Positions 35,381 through 43,599 are shown, numbered from the stretch's first letter. The stretch is DNA of 64,000 nucleotides from Leclercia adecarboxylata (GCA_901472455.1 LR590464.1:1798001-1862000); one strand, 5' to 3'. Numbers and translations: made by a program. The notes: generated by a model from the letters alone, not told the origin.

Positions 35381-36996
35381 TTAAAAATTGGGGTTGATAC
35401 GTGCTGATACCCCAGCATGCTCTTTTAAGAGGTAGAGAAGTCCACCTCCATCTATGAGTTCGATTGGTTTGTCTTCGCAGAAACGATATGCATCTTTACC
35501 GTATTGACTTGTACACACCAGAATACCTTTGTTAGCACCTTCATTCATCATTGTTCCATAAAGATCTCTTACAGAACTAACACCGACAGTGTCTTTATAT
35601 CTCTTAGCCTGAATCACCACTTTGCCACCGAGTATCGGGCGTGTGTCGAATGCCACCGCATCAACGCCACCGTCTTTTGTACCTCTGGTGAGTTTGGTAT
35701 CTAGTCCCATTTGGGTGAAAAGATTTGATACTAATACCTCAAATTCTGACGGTGAAAGTTCCATAAGGTTTGGTCGTGTTTCAAGGGCAGATAAAGCATC
35801 ACCTTGTTCAATAAAGCGTTTATCAACCATGTTGAATTCGATAATAGGCTTTACTGCCTGAAGTTCATCTGGCCGCCCTGAAACTTGTGCACCTAAACTT
35901 CTAAGGCATGCACTCTTTTCGACCCTTTCGAGTTTTATTTGCATAAAATCGTCCTTGTAAGCACGGGCAGATACTAATGTGACTTTAGTGTCATGCCCGC
36001 TTGTAGGATCGATCGTTTCGATTACACCGTTAAAAAGAACTGATGTTAAAGCAGATGCCTTGTCAGCTTCGAAAAGCTCATGCATTGTGCGGAGTGTGAT
36101 CGCGGCGATTATGTTTTGATAGAGTTCTTTGATCTCGCCAATCTTTCGCGCCTTGGCATCAATGGCATCTCTCGTTTTGACCATATCTGTATTCCAACTC
36201 GCGCGGTACTATTGCAATATCAGGTAAGTTGTATTCAACCAAACAACTCCTTACTGTCAGGTAAATAGGCCAACCTAAAGGCTTGTGGGAAGCCGTTCTC
36301 AGGATATTCAGACCGTGTCAACACCATTTCGCAATATGCCAACACGCTGTCAGGATCGCAGTTGAGGTAGTCTTGCTCAAACAGGTCAACTTCGTCGTGC
36401 TGACTTTTTATTTCTTCGAGGTAAGCAGTTCTTCGGGCCTGATAATCAGCAACTAAAGCATCAAGCTCAACTTTCTGGCTTAAAAGTTTAATTGAATGAT
36501 CTTCCTTACTTTTATTGAAAGATTCTTCTGCCTGCTGCAATTCTCGATAATATCTGTTCTTTACCCACGGGAAAATAGTCTTCCATGCAGCTGGAGCATG
36601 CACAACTTTTATCTCTGGCTCCGGGTCTGGTAAGAGATGCTTAGGTGTTTTGAAGTCTTCGAATTTTGGGTGTTTTTTCAGCGCCGAAAAATCAATTGAA
36701 TCATCAAATTCGAGAGTATGTTCCAGAAGTGTTGAAAGCGCGGAAATAGTCTCGTTCAGCTCAGCGTTAAGATCGGAAACTTCATCTTGACGTTCTTCCA
36801 AATACATGGCTTTTGCTAACTTATCAGCCTCCTTTTGCTCGCGAAGTCTCTGAGCATTATCACGTTTTATTTCGCGCTCTATTCGGCGAGCCTCGGCAAA
36901 CTGATGGCGCTCTGCTCTCTTACGCTCACGCTCTGCTGCTGCTACGGCTCTGCCTGTAGCACGTATAAAACCTTCAAATCCTGATCTCCGTCCCAT
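35381..36996 (-). CDS. Mrr-type restriction endonuclease-like protein (frameshifted)
   Basis: About 540 residues on the strand opposite its neighbours. The N-terminal half is coiled-coil rich (ERERKRAERHQFAEARRIEREIKRDNAQ). The C-terminal domain is Mrr_cat: LSPSEFEVLVSNLFTQMG, then TKDGGVDAVAFD and GGKVVIQAKRYK supply the PD-(D/E)XK residues. The two halves appear as separate frames, but correcting indels at about 36240 and 36183 reads KELLVEYNLPDIAIVPRELEYRY straight into VKTRDAI, so I annotate one gene. The start MGRRSGFEG has GGGG upstream; an ATG 15 bp further up is possible. AT-rich cargo with its own promoter is likely. Confidence 0.8.
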
Positions 36997-37011
36997 CCCA
37001 ATCCCCAACAT

Positions 37012-37447
37012 AAAGTTCAGTTTGCAACAAGGGAAGTTGCCTCAAGCAACCGTCCATCTAATTAACCTGTAATTAATCTACTTTATTAGCACCAACTCAA
37101 TCTATAACATTTTAAAAAAGCAATTAGCCCACATCTTAAAATATGCAGGTTTCTTTTCGCTTATCCAATCAACGGAGTGCTGGTCATGATCACTAACTGA
37201 TTGAGTGCTGTTTTTATCAACGTCCGCTTCTGGCACAAAACGGAAGTTACTCTTCCCTTGTAAGCGGGACTCTGTTGGGGCGTATTGAACTTTACAGACT
37301 TAAACGAGCGCTTTGCACACAGTGCGGCAAGCGGGCTTATGCTCTCATTTTTCATAATTCTTATCGGCATTTTGTGTGCCTAAAGCATTGATCAAAACGG
37401 CCATAGGTATACTGTATATTCATACAGTTAATGCAGCGGAGGCTATT
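37012..37447. other. AT-rich spacer with divergent promoters
   Basis: Between the leftward Mrr-type gene and the rightward dinI-like gene. No gene is convincing. It contains the LexA box annotated below and must hold the promoter of the Mrr-type gene. Confidence 0.5.
37412..37427 (+). promoter_or_regulatory. LexA (SOS) box of the dinI-like gene
   Basis: CTGTATATTCATACAG matches the LexA consensus CTGT-N8-ACAG exactly, with an AT-rich core. It overlaps a TATACT -10-like hexamer (37408-37413), 20 bp before the start codon. Confidence 0.9.
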
Positions 37448-37681
37448 ATGAGAGTTGAGTTAAGCATTGATAGAACTAAAGAACTTCCTAAGGGCGCTGT
37501 CCCGGCTCTGGAAAAAGAACTGTTAACACGACTGCAGGATCAGGTAGGCGATTGCACCCTGGTTATACGACGAACAGGCTCAGATGGGTTAAGTGTTCTG
37601 GGCGGTGAAAAGGACGCGAAGAAGAAGGTAGAAAAGATCTTCCAGCAGACCTGGGAAAGCGCTGACGACTGGTTTTATTAA
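37448..37681 (+). CDS. DinI-like family protein, SOS-inducible
   Basis: 77 residues, starting MRVELSIDRTKELPKGAVPAL. The C-terminus (KKKVEKIFQQTWESADDWFY) is almost the DinI signature. DinI binds RecA filaments and modulates LexA/UmuD cleavage. With its LexA box, it lets the prophage adjust the host SOS response. Confidence 0.9.
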   Translation: MRVELSIDRTKELPKGAVPALEKELLTRLQDQVGDCTLVIRRTGSDGLSVLGGEKDAKKKVEKIFQQTWESADDWFY

Positions 37682-37722
37682 TTCAGCATGTAATTAGTTT
37701 CCTGGGTGGAAGGGGAGGTTTG

Positions 37723-37968
37723 GTGAAACAAAAAGAAGAATTTCCAAAAAAGGGTTATGCAGTCATCAGATGTCACGATGGGGTTATCGTTGCACGACTG
37801 CACTCATTTCCTGAATGTGACCGTGCGCTGATGTACAGGCGAGGTGATGTGGTGTCGTTTACGCCGCTTCTGGATGATGAGATTGTAGGGTCGCCAACTC
37901 TCTTTACGCAGATGCTGGAGCGGGCAGGTTACCGTGTTTCGCTTAATTCTGTTAAACTCCCGTCATAG
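37723..37968 (+). CDS. Prophage hypothetical protein
   Basis: 81 residues from a GTG behind GGGGAGG (VKQKEEFPKKGYAVIRCHDGVIVARLHS...). It follows the dinI-like gene by 41 bp and may share SOS control. Contains RALMYRRGDVVSFTPL; no recognisable domain. Confidence 0.6.
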   Translation: MKQKEEFPKKGYAVIRCHDGVIVARLHSFPECDRALMYRRGDVVSFTPLLDDEIVGSPTLFTQMLERAGYRVSLNSVKLPS

Positions 37969-38009
37969 GCCTGAACAACCTATACCTGCTGCGCCACTGG
38001 AGAGATACC

Positions 38010-38102
38010 ATGGCGCAAAAACCTTCCAAACAAGCACTTAAACTGGTTCCTTTCGGAATCAGCGATTTCTTTTTGCCTGCGCACTTACTGGTGACGGCAT
38101 GA
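38010..38102 (+). CDS. Possible 30-residue leader or fragment
   Basis: MAQKPSKQALKLVPFGISDF then a hydrophobic tail, ending in an ATGA overlap with the next gene. The coupling suggests it is translated, but it is short, and no homologue is recognised. Confidence 0.3.
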   Translation: MAQKPSKQALKLVPFGISDFFLPAHLLVTA

Positions 38103-38305
38103 AGAAAACTAGCTTCATTCACACCCAGCTCACGACGAAAGAAGTGGACGAGCTCGAGGCCCGCTATCGCGCTAATGACGTGCGGACTGTGCGCAGCCTT
38201 GATTTCGATCTCATCCACTGGACGCTCACCGCTTATCTGCCCGAGGCAAACAGAGCCCCGCGTCAGGATAAGACCTTCCAGCAAAAGCTCTGGAGGGAAT
38301 CGTGA
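38099..38305 (+). CDS. Small prophage hypothetical protein
   Basis: 68 residues: MKKTSFIHTQLTTKEVDELEARYRANDVRTVRSLDFDLIHW... . ATGA overlap upstream and GTGA overlap with rusA downstream indicate translational coupling. Unknown function. Confidence 0.6.
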   Translation: MKKTSFIHTQLTTKEVDELEARYRANDVRTVRSLDFDLIHWTLTAYLPEANRAPRQDKTFQQKLWRES

Positions 38306-38658
38306 AGACCTACAACATCACCCCGATGGGCAAACCCAGAATGACCAGGGCGGATAAGTGGAAAAAGCGCCCGGAGGTTCTCCGGTACCGTGCATTCTGC
38401 GATCACGTTCGGCTGCTGGGCGTCGAACTGCCGGAAGCAGGCGCGCACATTACGTTCATCCTCCCGATGCCCCCGAGCTGGAGCAAGAAGAAGCGCCAGG
38501 AGATGGCAGGGAAACCGCACCAGCAGAAACCCGACAAAGATAACCTGGAGAAGGCCCTGATGGATGCCATCTATGCGGATGACGCCCATATCTGGGATTC
38601 CCGCGTGACGAAGCGCTGGGGTGAGTTAGGGCAGATCATCATCGGGGTGATCGACTGA
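38302..38658 (+). CDS. rusA: RusA-family Holliday-junction resolvase
   Basis: 118 residues from a GTG start behind TGGAGGG. The catalytic motif PDKDNLEKALMDAIYADDAHIWD provides the clustered aspartates of RusA. It resolves recombination and replication intermediates. Coupled to DUF968 by a 1-bp overlap. Confidence 0.9.
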   Translation: MKTYNITPMGKPRMTRADKWKKRPEVLRYRAFCDHVRLLGVELPEAGAHITFILPMPPSWSKKKRQEMAGKPHQQKPDKDNLEKALMDAIYADDAHIWDSRVTKRWGELGQIIIGVID

Positions 38659-39700
38659 TGCGCGCCTTGCTGAAACCGGTTATTGCCCGGGAGCTGGGCG
38701 TTGTGCTGCTGAAGCCGGGCAGCGAGCTGATGCCCATGTTCATCTCAGGGCGCGTGCTGGTGGAGAGCCAGCCTGCCAGCATGGCCAGCTTTGAGACCGG
38801 GCGAGTGCCAGACCTTCGCCAGCCGCTGGCGGCCAACCCGGCGCTGCGTCCGTTCTTCCTCCACGAAAAGGTGATCACCGCTGCTGGTGGGCTGGCTGGC
38901 CTGGAATACTGGTTGCTGCGCCACGGCGGCGGCACCTGCCAGTACCAGCACAGCAATTACCACTATCACGAACTGACCACCATGCGGCACGAGCCCGGCG
39001 CGATCCTTCTCTGTGGCCACTGCGACAACCGGCTGCGCGAGCAGTACACCGAACGTCTGGCGGAACTGGCGCGTCAGAACGTCATCGACTGGGTGCTGGA
39101 CATCGCCCGAGTAGCGCTGGCGCTCGACAAAGCCCGTGAACTATCACTGGCTGAATTGTGCTGGTGGGCTGTTCGTGCCGGTGTCACCGACGCGCTGCCT
39201 GAATCCGTTGCCCCGAGATGCCATTGCGCCTGCCGGCGGAGAAACAAACGTACCGCGAGAGCGAGATCGTACCGTCGGTACCGGCCACCAGCATCATCGC
39301 CGACAAGGCCCGCGCGCTACCTGCAGCACCTGCAACACCTGCAGGCGCTCCACCAGCCATTAAGCCAGTTGTGGGCGTGCTTGTGGATCCAGAATCACCG
39401 CAGACCCTGATGAAGCGGCCAAAGCGGACCCGTTGGGATAAACCCAAATACCTGGCATGGGTTAAGACACAGCCCTGTGAGTGCTGCGGCAGACCGTCAG
39501 ATGATCCACACCATCTCATCGGCTGGGGCCAGGGAGGCATGGGAACGAAGGCGCACGACAGTCTCGTGATCCCCCTGTGCCGCCAGCACCATACCGAACT
39601 ACATAACGATCCGGTGAAATTCGAGCGTAAGCACGGTACTCAGCCGGAAATGATAATCAGAGTGCTGGACCGGGCCTTTGCGCTCGGCGTTCTGGCTTAA
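38658..39700 (+). CDS. DUF968 protein with HNH-like zinc motif (one frameshift)
   Basis: Starts MRALLKPVIARELGVVLLKPG, the standard DUF968 opening. An indel near 39205 shifts the frame, and the protein continues to PCECCGRPSDDPHHLIGWGQ and LVIPLCRQHHTELH, an HNH/zinc-like nuclease motif. Corrected length is about 347 residues. DUF968 genes accompany RusA in lambdoid prophages and are thought to act in recombination or late regulation. Confidence 0.8.
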
Positions 39701-39713
39701 GGAGCAGTACAGG

Positions 39714-40328
39714 ATGACACCACGTCAACGCCGCATTCATATCGAAGGTCTGGGTAAAGCAGCTGCAGCACCGAGGAAAAGTTACCTCGGGAAGTTCACG
39801 CCTCTTAAAAGTGTTCAGTCTGCCTGGATCAAATCCTTGCTGACGGTCTGGGGGGAATGCGTAGGCGGTAAAACCCGCGCGCAATACCGCCTGGAGAACT
39901 GCAGCCAGTTCTGGTCTGAGGTAAAGCAATCAGAGTGGTCAGACACTCAGCTTACGCGCATTACTGAGGCGCTGGGGCAGGCAAGGGAAGAGGGGTTCCG
40001 TGGCGTACAGGCAGCATTGCGCGCCCGGTCCATTCTGTGGCCGGTAACCCTGTCTGAATTGATAGAAGAGAGCGAGCGCCATGATGATGCCGACTTTATC
40101 GAACAGATCATGCTGAAAACCTTTGACCAGCGCGATCCGGTTTATGTGGTCGGCCTGCAGTTTTACACCACCCGCAAGAAGATATCCGACATCACCCGGG
40201 AATTGCAGCACGTGGCCCCCTGGCTTACTGACGGAGAAGCGCGTAAGCGGGTGCGCTGGTGCCTTGAAATCTTCCAGGCGAAGGTATTTCTGGCTGTTCG
40301 CCGACAGATAGAAGCCGAGCAAAAGTGA
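39714..40328 (+). CDS. DUF1133 protein, candidate late antiterminator
   Basis: 204 residues, intact: MTPRQRRIHIEGLGKAAAAPRK, then GKFTPLKSVQSAWIKS and PVYVVGLQFYTTRKKISDITRELQ, the DUF1133 pattern. It is the last gene before the late promoter/terminator switch, the position of Q. Family members are often listed as Q-like antiterminators; this is inferred from position. Confidence 0.75.
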   Translation: MTPRQRRIHIEGLGKAAAAPRKSYLGKFTPLKSVQSAWIKSLLTVWGECVGGKTRAQYRLENCSQFWSEVKQSEWSDTQLTRITEALGQAREEGFRGVQAALRARSILWPVTLSELIEESERHDDADFIEQIMLKTFDQRDPVYVVGLQFYTTRKKISDITRELQHVAPWLTDGEARKRVRWCLEIFQAKVFLAVRRQIEAEQK

Positions 40329-40453
40329 GATGTATGTTAAATATTTTTAAGAAGGAGTTGAAAACGGGCCAGAAAAATGAATAATCCATTCATGCTTGGC
40401 AGAGCTGCGCCACGATGGCAGCGACGAAAAGCCTTTATCAAAACAAATTCTGA

Positions 40454-40478
40454 AACCTCGCTTTGGCGGGGTTTTTTA
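40454..40478 (+). terminator. Terminator after DUF1133
   Basis: Stem AACCTCGC TTTG GCGGGGTT followed by a T-run. Ends the rightward early/middle transcript. Confidence 0.85.
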
Positions 40479-40512
40479 TTGCCTGCATTCCCCATCCCGT
40501 CGCTTGGGAGAG

Positions 40513-40521
40513 TGCTATAAT
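40513..40521 (+). promoter_or_regulatory. Late promoter (pR'-like), extended -10
   Basis: TGCTATAAT is a consensus extended -10. The -35 region is poor, as in pR' promoters acted on by Q. A transcript starting near 40528 would meet the terminator below after about 80 nt. Confidence 0.65.
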
Positions 40522-40583
40522 GATCTTGAAACATAATTAGAGTGACGCGGGCAAACGCCCAATGTGTATACAACGGCATTTAC

Positions 40584-40610
40584 GACCAGCATTCACTGCT
40601 GGTCTTTTTT
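40584..40610 (+). terminator. tR'-like terminator
   Basis: Perfect 8-bp stem GACCAGCA / TGCTGGTC with a TTCAC loop and at least seven T. It blocks late transcription until antitermination. Confidence 0.9.
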
Positions 40611-40611
40611 T

Positions 40612-40685
40612 CCGCCATTAGCTCAACCGGAGAGAGCACGGAGCTTCTACCTCTGTGGTTCGGGGTTCGAATCCTCGATGGCGGA
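40612..40685 (+). tRNA. tRNA-Arg (UCU)
   Basis: Seven-pair acceptor stem CCGCCAT / ATGGCGG with an A discriminator, D stem GCTC/GAGC, anticodon stem CGGAG/CTCTG with loop CTTCTAC (anticodon TCT), and T arm CGGGG-TTCGAAT-CCTCG. The 3' CCA is not encoded (CTA follows). 74 nt. Reads the rare AGA codon. Phage arginine tRNAs in this position, upstream of lysis genes, are known in Stx phages. Confidence 0.92.
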
Positions 40686-40777
40686 CTATTGCATCGCTTC
40701 ATTCTTAATTAAGTATTTCTCACACCAGCCCGTAACCACAATGGCTAGACTCTCCTCACAGTGAGGGAGGGAATGGC

Positions 40778-40963
40778 ATGATAGAGGGATTTTACTGGAT
40801 ACAGCACAATGGCAGAGTTCAGGTTGCCTACTATACCCATGGAGAAACGGAAGATCTTGAAACGGGTAAGACCGTAATCGGTATTTGGCACCTGACGCAG
40901 GGTGATCCCATTTGTGATGACGGCGAAGCAGAAGTTCTGGAAGGTCCTCTTACACCATCATGA
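40778..40963 (+). CDS. Small phage protein of late region
   Basis: 61 residues: MIEGFYWIQHNGRVQVAYYTHGE..., after a GGGAGGG site. Compact beta-rich pattern with TVIGIWHLTQGD. Unknown function; same strand as the lysis genes. Confidence 0.55.
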   Translation: MIEGFYWIQHNGRVQVAYYTHGETEDLETGKTVIGIWHLTQGDPICDDGEAEVLEGPLTPS

Positions 40964-41123
40964 TCTCGTCGGTCGTTCCGGGTTTGATGAAGGTGGTCGT
41001 TATTCGAATGCGTTCCCTGTAATTACAATTTAGGCGAATTTGGAATAACGCTCCTATTAACTGGCATCATCGCACTCCTGTAACCAGACTTAGTTTTCTG
41101 CTTACGACTGAAAGGAGCGAACT

Positions 41124-41447
41124 ATGCCAGTTAACCATGCTGAATGCATCGAAGCCTGCTACAAATGCGCGGCTGCCTGTGATTATTGTGCTGCTTCATG
41201 TCTGAAAGAAGAACAAGTGGATATGATGCGTGAGTGCATAAGACTCGATATGCAGTGCGCGAATATTTGTCGGCTCGCAGCGCAATTTATGACCTTTGAT
41301 AGTGAATTTGCCAGATCGCTATGCCGGGTCTGCGCAGAAGTCTGTCAGAAATGCGGTGAAGAATGTGGGAAGCACGAAGCAGAACATTGTCAGAAATGCT
41401 CTGAAGCCTGCCTTCGTTGTGCAGAAGCGTGCCGCTCGATGGCTTAA
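41124..41447 (+). CDS. Csp-type four-helix-bundle copper-binding protein
   Basis: 107 residues with 19 cysteines arranged as CxxC, CxxxC and CxxxxxxC along helices (CIEACYKCAAACDYCAASC at 8-26; CRVCAEVCQKCGEEC at 67-81; CQKCSEACLRCAEAC at 89-103). This is the DUF326/Csp copper-storage pattern, in which Cys line the core of a four-helix bundle and bind many Cu(I). There is no signal peptide, so it resembles the cytosolic Csp3 class. It has a GGAGCG site and sits between the tRNA and the holin, as prophage cargo. Confidence 0.88.
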   Translation: MPVNHAECIEACYKCAAACDYCAASCLKEEQVDMMRECIRLDMQCANICRLAAQFMTFDSEFARSLCRVCAEVCQKCGEECGKHEAEHCQKCSEACLRCAEACRSMA

Positions 41448-41515
41448 TGGAGCTTTCTCCCCAGTTTTCTGTTTGAGCATCGACACTTAGAATTCTGACA
41501 AATTTTTGCTATGGT

Positions 41516-41683
41516 CATGAGTCAGGTGAATCCCCCTATGCGGCGGGGCAATCCAGTTAACTGCTAAGTGCAGATATGCTTGCGGCTCGTATGACTGGTA
41601 ACGAGTCACCGGGAGGCACCCGGCACCTGTCTTATTATCCATTTCTGAGTTAAATATCGTCTGCTCGTAAAGCAGGCTTTTTT
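41516..41683 (+). ncRNA. Candidate structured RNA 1 upstream of lysis genes
   Basis: No good open frame. A possible extended -10 (TGCTATGGT, 41508-41515) precedes it. It contains hairpins around CCCC...GGGG (about 41532-41549), GACT...AGTC (about 41590-41607) and CCGGG AGGCA CCCGG (about 41609-41622), and ends with CTGCT CGTAA AGCAG and a T-run at 41678-41683. Similar GC-rich hairpin blocks occur ahead of lysis genes in other lambdoid prophages. Function unknown. Confidence 0.5.
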
Positions 41684-41689
41684 ATATGC

Positions 41690-41867
41690 ACTTCTTAACC
41701 ACTGCTATTATTTAATCGTGAGCCAAGCCAGAACCATTAACCGGACATCCTGACCGGTCCAGTGACGCTGCCCGACACAGCTGCTGTATGGATGATGGCG
41801 AGGTAAAACATCTACCTACTTAGATTTCCAACTCAGTTAGGCCCGCTTAAAACGCGGGCCTTTTTTT
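41690..41867 (+). ncRNA. Candidate structured RNA 2 with strong terminator
   Basis: Non-coding stretch containing GGACATCCTGACCGGTCC-type inverted repeats and ending in a strong intrinsic terminator, AGGCCCGC / GCGGGCCT plus seven T (41839-41867). It could be a leader of the lysis operon or a separate small RNA. Transcription has not been shown. Confidence 0.4.
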
Positions 41868-41966
41868 ATCTCAGGCTCCCGGAACCCCCATCAAGGTCCT
41901 GTCGTTAATTCATCCGGAGAGCCTGATCCCTTCAACACAACACCCGCGAACAGCGAGGTGAGAGAA

Positions 41967-42206
41967 ATGTCCCGTATGAGCAAACTTGTCACCGGAGTCG
42001 CCCTCGGCACCTCAGGAGGAACCATCCTGAACGGCGTCCTCACAAAACTGAGTCCTGACGAATGGAGCGCCATCGGCGTACTGGCAGGTATTGCCGGGAT
42101 TATCGTTACCGGACTCATTAACTGGTATTTCAAACGCAAGGTCGCCAATGCGCAGGTTAAGGCGCTGGAGAAATACGGCCCGGCGGTGAAAGTTGGAGAA
42201 GACTGA
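41967..42206 (+). CDS. Pinholin-type holin with dual start
   Basis: 79 residues: MSRMSKLVTGVALGTSGGTIL..., then a second hydrophobic helix (IGVLAGIAGIIVTGLINWYF) and basic tail. It resembles phage 21 S. ATG codons at 41967 and 41976 are separated by Arg, the arrangement of S21 and lambda S, in which the longer form is the antiholin. It makes small holes that depolarise the membrane. Confidence 0.88.
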   Translation: MSRMSKLVTGVALGTSGGTILNGVLTKLSPDEWSAIGVLAGIAGIIVTGLINWYFKRKVANAQVKALEKYGPAVKVGED

Positions 42207-42207
42207 T

Positions 42208-42712
42208 ATGCCAATGACCAGCAGCCTTCGCAATAAACTGATCGCCGCAGCTGGTGGCGGTGCAATGCTGATTGCCTCGCTGTTCCTCGGAGGGCAGGAT
42301 GGCGTCCGAAGGGCGCAAGTACGAAGCCTATAAAGACGTCGCCGGGGTATGGACTGTCTGCGACGGCCATACGGGCCGGGATATCGTGAGAGGGAAGAAG
42401 TATACCGATCGCGAATGTGACCAGCTGCTATGGAAAGACCTCCAGCCAGCCAAGCGTACGGTAGACAATCTGGTGAAGGTGTCGCTGGGCGAATATCAGC
42501 GCGCCGCGCTTTACAGCTTTGTCTTTAACGTTGGTTCTGACGCGTTCTCGAAGTCCACACTGCTTCGCAAGCTGAACAAAGGTGATCACGACGGAGCGTG
42601 CGAAGAGATGCGCCGCTGGGTTTACGCTGGTGGTATGAAGTGGAAGGGTCTCCAGAACCGGCGCGAAATGGAGCGCAGCATGTGCCTGGCGGAGGGGAAG
42701 AATGACCTTTAG
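42208..42712 (+). CDS. SAR endolysin, phage 21 R type (one frameshift)
   Basis: Starts MPMTSSLRNKLIAAAGGG with a weakly hydrophobic, Gly/Ala-rich N-terminal helix (signal-arrest-release). An extra C at about 42308 breaks the frame before EGRKYEAYKDVAGVWTVCDG, which holds the catalytic Glu and the Thr/Asp region of T4-lysozyme-fold muramidases. Ends with RREMERSMCLAEG. Corrected length is about 167 residues. Starts just after the holin stop, as expected with a pinholin. Confidence 0.9.
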
Positions 42713-43067
42713 CCTTCGAACGATTCTGCTGATCGCTCTCATGGCCGTACTGCTGGCAGGTGGCTATGGCGAGCTACGTTACCGGAATGGCTGGTACGCC
42801 CACGCTGACCACATCAATGCCCTGGCCGCCGATAAGCGCGCCAAAGCAGAGAAGGCGATTCAGCCTGTTGAGCAGAAGGCCGCGAAGGCCAGCGACGAAG
42901 GCCGGATCATCTACCGAACCATAACCCGCGACGTGGTGAAATATGTTCAGGATCCAAATCGTACCATTTGTGATTTTGATGATGAGTCTGTCCGGCTGCG
43001 GCAACAGGCTATCGACGCTGCCAATTCCATCAGCGGATTTGATGCAGGACCCGTGCAAGGGAAGTGA
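42702..43067 (+). CDS. Rz-like inner-membrane spanin
   Basis: 121 residues: N-terminal membrane anchor (ILLIALMAVLLAGGY), then a helical periplasmic region (INALAADKRAKAEKAIQPVEQKAAK). It overlaps the endolysin 3' end by 11 bp. It works with the embedded Rz1 lipoprotein to fuse inner and outer membranes. Confidence 0.8.
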   Translation: MTFSLRTILLIALMAVLLAGGYGELRYRNGWYAHADHINALAADKRAKAEKAIQPVEQKAAKASDEGRIIYRTITRDVVKYVQDPNRTICDFDDESVRLRQQAIDAANSISGFDAGPVQGK

Positions 43068-43182
43068 TGTTGGTGCAGACAGCGACGCAGATCTGCAGGC
43101 GGACATCGAGACGGCGCAATGTCTACGGCAGCTGCGACTGGATAAGTATCGCTGGCAGGCGTACTACAACGCCATAAAGTAG
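42943..43182 (+). CDS. Rz1-like outer-membrane lipoprotein spanin
   Basis: 79 residues starting inside the Rz gene in another frame: MFRIQIVPFVILMMSLSGCGN, with lipobox LSGC (Cys about residue 19), and extending past the Rz stop. The nested arrangement is typical of spanin pairs. Longer than most Rz1 proteins and not Pro-rich. Confidence 0.72.
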   Translation: MFRIQIVPFVILMMSLSGCGNRLSTLPIPSADLMQDPCKGSDVGADSDADLQADIETAQCLRQLRLDKYRWQAYYNAIK

Positions 43183-43188
43183 AAACCG

Positions 43189-43212
43189 AGCCTCGCAATA
43201 GCGGGGCTTTTT
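43189..43212 (+). terminator. Terminator after the lysis cassette
   Basis: AGCCTCGC AATA GCGGGGCT plus T-run. The stem is identical to the one at 43600. Confidence 0.85.
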
Positions 43213-43230
43213 AATAACTGAGGAAACCTG

Positions 43231-43515
43231 ATGAGCGAAGCAAAACCGCAGGATGGCAGCACTGTAAAAGGTTATCGGACCCTGACCGCTGACGATATTG
43301 TGCAAATGAATGAGCTGAAAGCGATTAGCCGTGATTTCTGCGAAAAGCTTGATATCGAGCGCAGCCACATTCACCTTGAGATTGAAGAAGGTGACGCACC
43401 GGATAAAGAAGAGTGCAATGATGCCCTGCGCTGCCTGTCCATCGCCCGCACCAAAATGCAGGAAGCCTGCATGTGGGCCTGTCGTGCTGTAGCGCGTCCT
43501 GACTCTGATTGTTAA
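43231..43515 (+). CDS. Acb2-like protein, probable anti-CBASS cyclic-nucleotide sponge
   Basis: 94 residues after a GAGGAAAC site. The N-terminal motif KGYRTLTADDIVQMNELKA and the C-terminal segment LSIARTKMQEACMWACRAVA RP match the pattern of Acb2 phage proteins (YRxLTxxDIxxMNxxK ... RTxxQxxxMxxxRAVxxP). Acb2 hexamers bind cyclic di- and trinucleotides and block CBASS effectors. It has its own terminators on both sides. The assignment is from motif memory and needs a profile search. Confidence 0.68.
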   Translation: MSEAKPQDGSTVKGYRTLTADDIVQMNELKAISRDFCEKLDIERSHIHLEIEEGDAPDKEECNDALRCLSIARTKMQEACMWACRAVARPDSDC

Positions 43516-43599
43516 GCCATTACAAAGCCCATCTGCTGGTGGGCTTGATAATGTCTATAGCGGATAAATCGGGAATATACCCTATAAGGGATAAATCAC

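Noticed and set aside
35381..37011. Two separate genes (coiled-coil protein and Mrr-domain protein)
   Set aside because: Correcting two single-base errors near 36240 and 36183 gives a continuous protein linking the two, so I merged them.
37161..37370. 69-codon minus-strand frame in the spacer before dinI
   Set aside because: No ribosome-binding site or recognisable sequence; it overlaps the expected promoter region.
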